Assembly (NCBI GenBank): GCA_027310725.1
Contig: DAIDAG010000080.1
Coordinates: 1-64,000 of the forward strand
Direction: 5' to 3'
DNA: 64,000 nucleotides
From: Sideroxydans sp.
GTDB taxonomy: Bacteria; Pseudomonadota; Gammaproteobacteria; Burkholderiales; Gallionellaceae
Shown here piece after piece: positions 7,642 to 16,006 of the stretch. Made by a program: the position numbers and the translations under genes. Each line of letters begins with the position of its first letter. Within the stretch, counting starts at the first letter, position 1. The notes below the pieces were generated by a model. The model worked only from the letters and a program-made list of their open reading frames with translations, was not told where the DNA came from and did not search any database.

Positions 7642-10158
7642 ATGAAGAAATCATTTTGGAAAACGGATGGGTTCACCGCTTTGCTGATCGCATTGGTGTT
7701 CCTGTTCAGTGCCAATAGTGATTTGATACAGAGCTTGGAGCGCAAGGCTTATGACTGGGGCGTGCTGGCTTCTTCCCGGTCACCCAGCGACAAGGTCGCG
7801 GTCATCGCCATCGACGACCAGAGCATCGCCAACCTTGGACGTTGGCCATGGCCGCGCGCAATCCAGGGCAAGATGCTGGACATTCTGGCTTCGGGACATG
7901 CCAAGGTGGTCGGGAACACCGCTTTTTTCTTCGAGCCGCAAGTCGATGCAGGCTTGGACTATATCAACAAGATCGGCGCAATCCTTGCCGATTCTTCTCT
8001 GAAACGCAGCAATCCTGATGAATGGGCGCAGCTGGATGCATTGATGCAGGATGCCCTGGATCATCTGGATAACGACAAAAAACTGGCAGAAAGCATGCTC
8101 AAGGCCAACGATGTGCTGTTGGGCATGTACTTCGAATTGGGCGAGCCCCAGGGTAAACCGGATAGCGCGCTTCCGGACTATGTCCTCAAGAACAACCTGA
8201 CCAATGTGGTGGGCGGCGAAGATTCTGCATTGCCCATTCCTGCCCTCGGTGCGCAATTCCCCATCCCCTCTATCGGCGCGACTGCCTTGGCCATCGGCCA
8301 CCTCAATGCCACGCCGGATGTGGATGGCGCGGTGCGCACCGAGCCGCTGGTGATCGGCTATTTCGACCAATACTATCCCTCGCTGTCGCTGATGCTGGTG
8401 GCCAAGAGCCTGAATCTCGATCCAAAAGATATCAAGGTCACATTGGGGCAGGGTGTGAAGGTGGGCAACCTCAACATTGCCACCGATCCGGCCCTGCGCA
8501 TGCACACTTTCTTCTACGGCGACCGCGAAGGGAAACCTGCATTCCAGGTGGATTCCTTTTACGACGTGTTGAGCGGCAAGATACCCGCGGAGAAATATCG
8601 CGACAAAATTGTGCTGATCGGCGCCACCGCGGCCGGGGTGGGCTCATCGCAAGTGACCCCGATCTCTGCCGGGACTTCGCCTGTGCTGACGCTGGCACAT
8701 TCAGTCTCCAGCATCCTCAAGCAGGATTTTTTCGTCACGCCGAGATGGGCATTCTGGGCCCAGAGCGCTGTCTTCCTCGCGGTATCGCTTTACCTGATCC
8801 TGCTGGTGCCGCGCCTGAGCGCGGGGTTGGCAGCGGCTATCACGGGCGGGCTGTTCGTGTTGTTGCTGGCGGTTCATTTCATCCTGATGACGACGCAGGC
8901 GATGTGGTTGCAGTTGATGTTGCCGGCGGCACTGTTGCTGGTCGGCCATCTGCTGTTGACGACCAAACGTTTTCTGATGACGGAAAAGGGCAAGCTCAAA
9001 TCCGATGCCGATTCCGCAGAAAGCAATCGCATGCTGGGCCTGGCGTTCCAGGGCCAGGGGCAACTGGATATGGCCTTCGACAAGTTCCGCAAAGTTCCGC
9101 TGGACGACAGCTTGATGGATGTGTTGTACAACCTCGGACTGGATTTCGAGCGGAAGCGCCAGTTCAACAAGGCTGAATCGGTATTCAGGTATATGGCCGA
9201 TCACAACCCCAAGTTCCGCGACCTGGAAGCGCGAACGGCACAATCGAGGGCAATGGCGGAGACAATTGTGCTCGGCGGCTCTGCCGGCCGAAGCAACGAT
9301 AGCACGATGAAATTGGATCGGCCCGGACTGGCCAAGCCCATGCTGGGGCGCTACGAGATCGAGAAGGAGTTGGGCAAAGGTGCGATGGGCGTGGTCTATC
9401 TGGGCAAGGACCCCAAGATCAGCCGCGTTGTGGCGATCAAGACCATGGCTTTGGCGCAAGAGTTCGAGGCGGATGAGCTGGAAGACGTCAAAGCCCGTTT
9501 CTTCCGCGAGGCCGAAACGGCCGGGCGCCTGAACCATCCCAATATCGTCACGATGTACGACGCGGGCGAAGAGCATGATCTGGCGTATATCGCGATGGAG
9601 TTCCTCAAGGGCAAGGATCTGGTGATGTATACCAAGCAGCCCAATTTGTTGCCGCTGCCCAGGGTGTTGAGCATCATTGCGCGCGTGGCGGATGCGCTGG
9701 GCTATGCGCATAGTCTGAACGTCGTGCATCGCGATATCAAACCCGCCAACATCATGTATGACCCTGAAAGCGACACGGTAAAGGTTACCGACTTCGGTAT
9801 TGCGCGCATCACGGATTCGTCCAAGACGAAGACCGGCATGGTGCTGGGTACGCCTTCCTACATGTCGCCGGAGCAATTGTCGGGCGTCAGGATCGAGGGG
9901 CATTCGGACCTGTTCTCACTGGGTGTGAGCCTGTACCAACTGGCGTGTGGTAAGCTGCCGTTCGCTGGCGATTCCATGGCTCAACTGATGTTCCGGATCG
10001 CCAACGAGCCACCTCTGGACATCCTGAGCGTCGATCCGGATGTGCCACCGTGCGTAGTGGCAATCATAAACAAGGCGCTGGCCAAGAAGATCGAAGACCG
10101 CTATGAAAGCGGCCACGCGATGGCCGAAGCGATACGGCAATGTGCAGCGAGCCTGTAA
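7642..10158 (+). CDS. CHASE2-domain transmembrane Ser/Thr protein kinase
   Basis: ATG 7642 (after AGGGCG) is preferred to the ORF-track start at 7606, giving about 838 residues. An N-terminal TM segment precedes an extracytoplasmic CHASE2 domain (about 30-330) with VIAIDDQSIANLGRWPWPR. Several TM helices follow (about 355-450), then a short TPR-like stretch (about 470-530) and a Hanks-type kinase domain (about 569-838). All catalytic motifs are visible: glycine loop GKGAMGVVYLG, VAIK lysine, HRDIKPANI, DFG and GTPSYMSPEQ. It should sense an unknown periplasmic signal and phosphorylate Ser/Thr of cytoplasmic targets. The following PP2C and FHA genes are its natural eraser and reader. The CHASE2 motif RWPW recurs in the cyclase three genes on, hinting at a shared input. 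Confidence 0.93.
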   Translation: MKKSFWKTDGFTALLIALVFLFSANSDLIQSLERKAYDWGVLASSRSPSDKVAVIAIDDQSIANLGRWPWPRAIQGKMLDILASGHAKVVGNTAFFFEPQVDAGLDYINKIGAILADSSLKRSNPDEWAQLDALMQDALDHLDNDKKLAESMLKANDVLLGMYFELGEPQGKPDSALPDYVLKNNLTNVVGGEDSALPIPALGAQFPIPSIGATALAIGHLNATPDVDGAVRTEPLVIGYFDQYYPSLSLMLVAKSLNLDPKDIKVTLGQGVKVGNLNIATDPALRMHTFFYGDREGKPAFQVDSFYDVLSGKIPAEKYRDKIVLIGATAAGVGSSQVTPISAGTSPVLTLAHSVSSILKQDFFVTPRWAFWAQSAVFLAVSLYLILLVPRLSAGLAAAITGGLFVLLLAVHFILMTTQAMWLQLMLPAALLLVGHLLLTTKRFLMTEKGKLKSDADSAESNRMLGLAFQGQGQLDMAFDKFRKVPLDDSLMDVLYNLGLDFERKRQFNKAESVFRYMADHNPKFRDLEARTAQSRAMAETIVLGGSAGRSNDSTMKLDRPGLAKPMLGRYEIEKELGKGAMGVVYLGKDPKISRVVAIKTMALAQEFEADELEDVKARFFREAETAGRLNHPNIVTMYDAGEEHDLAYIAMEFLKGKDLVMYTKQPNLLPLPRVLSIIARVADALGYAHSLNVVHRDIKPANIMYDPESDTVKVTDFGIARITDSSKTKTGMVLGTPSYMSPEQLSGVRIEGHSDLFSLGVSLYQLACGKLPFAGDSMAQLMFRIANEPPLDILSVDPDVPPCVVAIINKALAKKIEDRYESGHAMAEAIRQCAASL

Positions 10159-10202
10159 TTGAGGCATGGGCGATAAAGTAAAGACGTTTTCAGGGGTGGT
10201 AC

Positions 10203-11027
10203 GTGGATATACATGATGCGCTTGAGATAGTCAGCAAGACCGACCCCGGGATGGTGCGCTCGCATAATGAGGACAGCGTCACTTACGATGCGGATCTCGG
10301 GTTGGTGGTGCTGGCGGACGGCATGGGCGGATATAATGCCGGCGAAGTGGCGAGCGGGATCGCCGTTTCGGTACTGTCCAGCGAGGTGAGGCACCGTCTT
10401 CAGGATGCGCACCCGGAAGACCTGGACGGTGCGGGCGAGGAACTGGGTGTGGTTTTGCTGCGCGACAACGTGAAGAAGGCGAATCTGTCCATCTTCCGTG
10501 CAGCGCAGAGTCAGCCGCAATATGCCGGGATGGGCACGACCATCGTCACTGCGCTGTTCTACGATGATCGGGTGGCAGTGGTGCATGTAGGCGATTCGCG
10601 CATGTATCGTTTGCGCGGCGATGAGTTTGAGTCCGTAACGCGCGATCATTCGCTGCTGCAGGAGCAGATAGACAGCGGAATGATCAGCAAGGAAGACGCG
10701 CGCTTGTCCAAGAACAAGAATCTGGTGACTCGCGCGGTCGGCATCGATGCCGACGTCGACCCCGAATTGCATGTGCATGAGGTTCAAGTCGGCGACATAT
10801 ATTTGTTGTGCTCCGACGGTCTGAACGATATGGTCGAGGATGAAGATATCGGGACGACGCTGCAGATGCTGCAGAACAATTTGCCTTTGGCGGCAACCCA
10901 GCTGATACAACTGGCCAATGACAATGGCGGGCGCGACAACGTGTCGGTCATCCTGGTCAAGGTAAAGGGGCGTTACACCGCCCCTCGCGGATGGTGGCAG
11001 AAGTTGTATTCATGGTTCGGAAATTGA
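10203..11027 (+). CDS. PP2C-family Ser/Thr protein phosphatase
   Basis: The start is GTG 10203; no in-frame ATG lies nearby. The 274 residues form a complete PP2C domain: RSHNEDSV (metal-binding Asp), LADGMGGYNAGEVAS, HVGDSRMYRLR, LLCSDGLND and GRDNVSVILV. Such bacterial enzymes are Mn/Mg-dependent and soluble, and reverse Hanks-type kinase phosphorylation. It lies 45 bp after the CHASE2 kinase and 32 bp before the FHA gene, a classical writer-eraser-reader set. No sensory domain is attached. Confidence 0.95.
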   Translation: MDIHDALEIVSKTDPGMVRSHNEDSVTYDADLGLVVLADGMGGYNAGEVASGIAVSVLSSEVRHRLQDAHPEDLDGAGEELGVVLLRDNVKKANLSIFRAAQSQPQYAGMGTTIVTALFYDDRVAVVHVGDSRMYRLRGDEFESVTRDHSLLQEQIDSGMISKEDARLSKNKNLVTRAVGIDADVDPELHVHEVQVGDIYLLCSDGLNDMVEDEDIGTTLQMLQNNLPLAATQLIQLANDNGGRDNVSVILVKVKGRYTAPRGWWQKLYSWFGN

Positions 11028-11059
11028 GATAGCAAGAATTAACTACGGGGATTGATGAT

Positions 11060-11800
11060 ATGCCGGCTAAATTGATACTCAGCATGGACGGAGCGGTGCT
11101 GAAAGAATATCCGCTGAACAAGGAGCGCACCACGATAGGGCGCAAGCCGCACAACGATATCGTGATCGACAACCTTGCGGTGAGCAGTGATCACGCCGCC
11201 ATCGTTACTATCCTGAACGATTCTTTCCTGGAAGACCTGGATAGCACCAACGGATTGGCCGTCAACGGTACGCCGACAAAAAAGCACTTCTTGCAGAACA
11301 ATGACGTGATCGAGATCGGCAAGTACAAATTGAAATATCTGAACGATCAGCCCACGCAGACTTCGGCGGCAGACTTTGAGAAGACCATGGTATTGCGCGC
11401 TCCGGTCAAGATGTCGCCGAAGGAAGGTTTTGCCAAGTCCCCTCTGGATGTCACTGTGACGCGCAAAACGGAAGCGACCGCACAGTTCAATGCAACAAAC
11501 AGCGGCATGGTAGCCGAAGCATCGGCAGGGCAACCTCCGGCAGCAGTGGTGCAAATATTGAACGGCCCCAATGCGGGCAAAGAGCTGGAACTGGTCAAGA
11601 ACCTGACGACGCTGGGCAAGCCCGGAGTGCAAGTGGCGGTGCTGGCGCGCCGTCCGCACGGGTTTTTCATCACCCACGTGGAAGGTGGCAGCTTCCCTAC
11701 CGTGAACGGTTCGTCTATAGGTGAGCAACCGCACCAATTGAGAGACCATGACCTCATCGAACTGGCCGGGGTAAAGATGGAGTTCTACTTCAAGACCTGA
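11060..11800 (+). CDS. FHA-domain protein (one canonical, one degenerate FHA domain)
   Basis: The N-terminal FHA domain (about residues 20-95) has the phosphothreonine-binding signature: TIGRKPHNDIVID, then SSDHA and DSTNGLAVNG. The C-terminal part (about 155-245) has FHA-like spacing, with LVKNLTTLGKPG and FPTVNGSSIG, but lacks the clear Ser/His pair and may only be structural. A variable linker joins them. It is 246 residues with no TM segment. As the third gene of the kinase-phosphatase-FHA set it probably binds a phosphorylated partner, perhaps the kinase itself (inference). Confidence 0.9.
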   Translation: MPAKLILSMDGAVLKEYPLNKERTTIGRKPHNDIVIDNLAVSSDHAAIVTILNDSFLEDLDSTNGLAVNGTPTKKHFLQNNDVIEIGKYKLKYLNDQPTQTSAADFEKTMVLRAPVKMSPKEGFAKSPLDVTVTRKTEATAQFNATNSGMVAEASAGQPPAAVVQILNGPNAGKELELVKNLTTLGKPGVQVAVLARRPHGFFITHVEGGSFPTVNGSSIGEQPHQLRDHDLIELAGVKMEFYFKT

Positions 11801-11855
11801 TTACTTCAGTGATCAGTCGACGCGCAATCCGGCGGGGGGAAAGGCGGGGCGGCAG

Positions 11856-14087
11856 GTGAAGAGGCACGCACTTCTTATTGCGCTCGGTCTTTCGCTGGTA
11901 CTCCTGTTTATGGGCGATGCGGCCAGGTTCTACCGTTTGGGCTTCGTCCGGTTCATCGACGCAAAACTCTACGATTACCGTTTGCGGCTGACCTTGCCGA
12001 ACAAGGGTGACGATCGCATCGTCATTCTCGACATCGACGAAAAGAGCCTGAAAGAAGAAGGGCGTTGGCCGTGGGGGAGGGACAAGTTGGCAGCGCTGAT
12101 GGACAAACTGTTCGAACATTACGGTGTTGCGGTGGTCGGCTTCGACGTGGTGTTCGCCGAAAAGGACAACAGTTCCGGCCTGAAAGTATTGCAGGAGTTG
12201 GGGAAGAATCAGCTCAAGAACGTGGCACAGTTCCAGTCCGTGTTAACCCGGATCCAGCCTCACCTCGAATACGACAAACTTTTCGCCGACAAGATCCGGC
12301 ACCGAAGCGTGGTGCTGGGATACTATTTCAGCAACGGCGAGCGCGGTTCCGCCAAGAGCATTTCCGGCGTCCTGCCGGAACCGGTTTTCCCCGCTGGGAC
12401 TTTCAAGGGGCGACCGATCTCGTTCATGCGCTGGGACAGCTACGGGGGGAACCTGCCTGAGTTGCAAAGCAGCGCGGAATCGGCCGGGCACTTCAATCCG
12501 GTGGTCGATTTCGACGGGGTAGTGCGCCGTGTGCCGATGATCGTCGAATACGATGGGGCGTATTACGAATCCCTGTCACTGGCAGTCGCGCGCGCGGTAC
12601 TGGGTATGCCAAAATTATCTCCAGGTTATGCGACAGGCAAAGACAAGAACTATGGCGGATTGGAGTGGCTGACGCTGGAGTCGGCACAGGGCAATTTGCG
12701 TATTCCGGTGGATGCTGAGGTCAGCGCGCTGGTGTCTTATCGGGGAAGACGCGGAACGTTCCGTTACATCTCGGCATCGGACGTGCTGCATGAGCGCACC
12801 CCGCTGGCAGACCTGCAAAACAAGATCGTGCTGGTGGGCACTTCCGCGCCGGGATTGATGGATATGCGTTCCACGCCGGTCGGCGAGGTCTATCCCGGAG
12901 TGGAAGTCCATGCCAACATGATCAGCGGCATCCTCAATCAGGACATCAGGCAGAACCCCCCTTATGTGCTGGGTGCGAACGTGCTGATGTTGCTGGTCGT
13001 CGGGGTTGCATTGGCTATTCTTCTGCCCCTGCTGGGTCCGATCTACGGCACCCTGCTTTCGACGGGTGTGCTGCTGCTTGAAGTCATCGTCAATGGTTCG
13101 TTGTGGGAATACGGCAATATCGCGCTACCTTTGGCGGGCGGACTGACCATGGTCTTCGCTTTGTTCGCGCTGAACATGACCTACGGCTACTTTACAACGG
13201 AACGTACCAAGCGACAGATTACCGGCTTGTTCGGCCAGTATGTGCCGAGCGAAGTGGTGGACGAGATGAGCAAAAATCCGGAGCAGGTTTCGATGGAAGG
13301 CGAAAGCCGGGAAATGACCGTCCTGTTCTCGGATGTGCGCGGCTTCACCACGATCTCGGAAGGGCTGGAACCCAGGGAATTGTCGCTATTGATGAACGAG
13401 TTTCTGACGCCTCTCTCGCGTGTGATCTACAGCCATCGCGGCACAATTGATAAATACATGGGCGACTGTATCATGGCGTTCTGGGGAGCGCCTTTGCCCG
13501 ATACACGCCATGCGTATCACGCCGTGCTGTCAGGGCTGGAAATGCAGCGCGCGTTGAGCGACCTGCAGCCGCATTTCAGGGAACGCGGCTGGCCGAACAT
13601 TGCCATTGGCGTCGGCATCAATACCGGACGGGTGAGCGTCGGCAACATGGGCTCCGAGGTGCGCATGGCTTATACGGTGATGGGTGATGCGGTCAATCTG
13701 GCAGCGCGTCTGGAAGGTATTACCAAGGAGTATGGAGTCGGTGTGCTGGTGGGAGAGGTGACCAAGAAAGAGGCCCCGGAATTTGTCTATCGCGAACTTG
13801 ATTTGGTACGCGTCAAAGGAAAAGACAAACCGGTGGCAGTCTACGAACCAATCGGCCCGGTCGGAGAGGTCGAATTCTCCGTGCTTGAAGAAATCAGGCT
13901 GTTCCAGCAGGCGCTGAGATTTTATCGCAAGCAGGAATGGGACAAGGCGGAACTGCAACTGTATGGCCTGTCGAAGATCGCTCCGCAGGAGAAATTGTAT
14001 GGGGTGTACGGCGAGCGCGTCGCCTACTACCGCAGCAATCCGCCGGGTGAGAACTGGGACGGCGTGTTCGTCTTCGGGACGAAATAA
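11856..14087 (+). CDS. CHASE2-domain transmembrane class III adenylate/guanylate cyclase
   Basis: The start is GTG 11856 behind a G-rich stretch; 743 residues. An N-terminal TM helix and CHASE2 domain (about 40-335, with IVILDIDEKSLKEEGRWPWGR) are followed by three TM helices (about 365-445). A class III cyclase domain (about 480-640) comes next, then a helical TPR-like tail. Both metal-binding aspartates are visible (LFSDVRGFTTISE and KYMGDCIMAFWG), as are the Asn and Arg of VNLAARLEG. The Lys of DKYMGD favours ATP as substrate. cAMP as product is therefore the likelier call. The next two genes encode a putative cyclic-nucleotide phosphodiesterase and a cNMP-binding protein, completing a local second-messenger circuit. 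Confidence 0.93.
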   Translation: MKRHALLIALGLSLVLLFMGDAARFYRLGFVRFIDAKLYDYRLRLTLPNKGDDRIVILDIDEKSLKEEGRWPWGRDKLAALMDKLFEHYGVAVVGFDVVFAEKDNSSGLKVLQELGKNQLKNVAQFQSVLTRIQPHLEYDKLFADKIRHRSVVLGYYFSNGERGSAKSISGVLPEPVFPAGTFKGRPISFMRWDSYGGNLPELQSSAESAGHFNPVVDFDGVVRRVPMIVEYDGAYYESLSLAVARAVLGMPKLSPGYATGKDKNYGGLEWLTLESAQGNLRIPVDAEVSALVSYRGRRGTFRYISASDVLHERTPLADLQNKIVLVGTSAPGLMDMRSTPVGEVYPGVEVHANMISGILNQDIRQNPPYVLGANVLMLLVVGVALAILLPLLGPIYGTLLSTGVLLLEVIVNGSLWEYGNIALPLAGGLTMVFALFALNMTYGYFTTERTKRQITGLFGQYVPSEVVDEMSKNPEQVSMEGESREMTVLFSDVRGFTTISEGLEPRELSLLMNEFLTPLSRVIYSHRGTIDKYMGDCIMAFWGAPLPDTRHAYHAVLSGLEMQRALSDLQPHFRERGWPNIAIGVGINTGRVSVGNMGSEVRMAYTVMGDAVNLAARLEGITKEYGVGVLVGEVTKKEAPEFVYRELDLVRVKGKDKPVAVYEPIGPVGEVEFSVLEEIRLFQQALRFYRKQEWDKAELQLYGLSKIAPQEKLYGVYGERVAYYRSNPPGENWDGVFVFGTK

Positions 14088-14119
14088 GGCCGGGAGGACC
14101 GCGAAAGGATGTCTCAAAA

Positions 14120-14884
14120 ATGAAACTGAGAATATTGGGATGCAGCGGCGGTATCGGGGGCAATTTGCGCACCACCTCGATGGTGCTCGACCACGATGTG
14201 CTGATCGATGCCGGAACCGGTGTCGGCGATCTGAGTCTGGCCGAGATGAGCATGATCGACCACGTCTTTGTGACCCATTCCCATCTCGATCACATTGCCT
14301 GTCTGCCTCTGCTCATTGACAGCGTGGGATTCATGCGCGACCAGCCTTTGGTCATTCATGCGACCGACGAGACGTTGAGCATTCTCAAGCAGCATATTTT
14401 CAATTGGGAGATATGGCCGGATTTCAGTGAGATACCCAGTTTGCACCAGCCCATCTTGCGTTACGAGCGGATTGCGCTGGGTGAAACGGTGGAAATCGGT
14501 GGCCGCAAGATCACACCACTGCCGGCGAATCACGTGGTTCCGGCGGTAGGCTTTCAGATCGATAGCGGGAGGAAAAGCCTGGTGTTCAGCGGAGACACGA
14601 CCACGTGCGATGCCTTGTGGGAGGCGGTCAACCGTATCCGGAACCTGGAATATCTGATCGTCGAAACCGCATTCTCGAACGCGGAAATGGATCTTGCCGT
14701 TATTTCCAAACACCTATGCCCTTCTTTGCTGGCTGAAGAGCTGGACAAACTCACGCTTCATCCCAAGATATATATCTCGCACCTGAAGCCGGGCGAGATC
14801 GAACTGACGATGCAGGAAATCGGTGAGTGCGTGCAGAAATTTGTACCGAAGATGCTGCAAAACGGACAGGTGTTCGAGTTCTAG
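14120..14884 (+). CDS. Metallo-beta-lactamase-fold hydrolase, probable class II-like cyclic-nucleotide phosphodiesterase
   Basis: The 254 residues open KLRILGCSGGIGGNLRTTSM, as in MBL-fold hydrolases of the RNase Z/class II phosphodiesterase group. The metal motif is THSHLDH (about residue 53), with later ligands in NHVVPAVGF and SGDTT and a final ISHLKPGE. Close relatives include class II 3',5'-cyclic-nucleotide phosphodiesterases; RNase Z-like or unrelated esterase activity cannot be excluded from sequence. Its position between a cyclase and a cNMP-binding protein favours degradation of the cyclase product. It starts 33 bp after the cyclase stop codon and is probably co-transcribed. Confidence 0.8.
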   Translation: MKLRILGCSGGIGGNLRTTSMVLDHDVLIDAGTGVGDLSLAEMSMIDHVFVTHSHLDHIACLPLLIDSVGFMRDQPLVIHATDETLSILKQHIFNWEIWPDFSEIPSLHQPILRYERIALGETVEIGGRKITPLPANHVVPAVGFQIDSGRKSLVFSGDTTTCDALWEAVNRIRNLEYLIVETAFSNAEMDLAVISKHLCPSLLAEELDKLTLHPKIYISHLKPGEIELTMQEIGECVQKFVPKMLQNGQVFEF

Positions 14885-14900
14885 CGGCCATAGGGACATT

Positions 14901-15980
14901 ATGCAGGATATCCTCGACATCAGAATACTCGCTGCGCTGGAACCGATCTCGTCGTTCAGCCCGGCGCGCCTGCGCGAACTGCTCGACTATTGCCATGTGG
15001 AAAGCCTGGCACAGGGCAGCGACCCGTTCAGTGAGCATCCGCCTACCGGGCAGTCGGTCTATTTGTTGCGCGGTGAACTGGAGGTGGTGTACGAGGATGG
15101 CAATCGGGTGCTGATCCGGTCCGGCTCGGAATGGGCGCGTCACCCTATAGGCAAGCGTCAGCCGGCCATCCGCTCGGCGCAGGCCTTGAGCGATGTGCAA
15201 CTGCTTCGCGTGAATGACGACCTGCTGGATCGTATGGTGACATGGGATCAGTTCGCCTATCACGACGATGCGAGGTCGACGGCGTTGAAGGATGGCTCGG
15301 AATCGGCGCTGAAAAGGCTGCTCAATTCCGGCATGTTCAGCGCGGAAAATCTGAGCAACAGCCCGTTTGCACATCTGCCGTCTGCCAATATCGGTAAACT
15401 GCTGAACTGCATCGAAGCGATCGCGGTATGGGACAAGGATGTCATCATCCGCGAAGGCGATGATGGCGATTATTACTACCTGATCGAAAGCGGGCGCGCG
15501 CAAGTCACGCGCCTGGTTGGCGGGGCGAATCTGGTATTGGCAGAACTCAAGGCGGGCGATGTCTTCGGGGAGGAAGCGCTGATCTCGGATTCCAAACGCA
15601 ACGCCACGGTGACGATGAAGAGCAACGGCGTGCTGTTGAGACTGAAGAAACAGGATTTCCTGAAGTTGATGCAGGAACCCCTGTTGCATCGCATCAGTTA
15701 CGAGGATGCCGGGAAGAAAACAGCTCAGGGTGCAATCTGGCTGGATGTGCGCCATCCGCCTGAATACCGGTACGACAAGTTGCCGGGAGCGATCAATGTG
15801 CCGCTCAATGACATCCGCAATGCGATCGGGGTGCTCAGCAAGGCAACAACGTATATCGCCTATTGCCAGAGCGGGCGGCGCAGTGCGGCCGCCGCATTCA
15901 TTCTGGCGCAGGCCGGATACGACGTGTATGTTCTGGAGAACGGTTTGTGGTCTGTGCCCAAGGCACAGCAGCAACAATAG
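14901..15980 (+). CDS. Cyclic-nucleotide-binding protein with C-terminal rhodanese domain
   Basis: ATG 14901 (after TAGGGA) is preferred to the ORF-track start at 14823, which overlaps the upstream gene. Two cap-ED/cNMP-binding-like domains lie at about 15-120 and 150-270. Only the second has an intact phosphate-binding cassette, GDVFGEEALISDSKRNATV, with the Arg that contacts cyclic phosphate. A rhodanese domain (about 275-355) carries the active-site loop CQSGRRS with its catalytic Cys. No DNA-binding domain is present, so this is an allosteric effector rather than a CRP-type regulator. It is the probable receptor for the nucleotide made by the cyclase two genes upstream; the rhodanese substrate is unknown. 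Confidence 0.88.
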   Translation: MQDILDIRILAALEPISSFSPARLRELLDYCHVESLAQGSDPFSEHPPTGQSVYLLRGELEVVYEDGNRVLIRSGSEWARHPIGKRQPAIRSAQALSDVQLLRVNDDLLDRMVTWDQFAYHDDARSTALKDGSESALKRLLNSGMFSAENLSNSPFAHLPSANIGKLLNCIEAIAVWDKDVIIREGDDGDYYYLIESGRAQVTRLVGGANLVLAELKAGDVFGEEALISDSKRNATVTMKSNGVLLRLKKQDFLKLMQEPLLHRISYEDAGKKTAQGAIWLDVRHPPEYRYDKLPGAINVPLNDIRNAIGVLSKATTYIAYCQSGRRSAAAAFILAQAGYDVYVLENGLWSVPKAQQQQ

Positions 15981-16006
15981 TAGCTGAAAGGTTGAGGAGA
16001 AAGAGA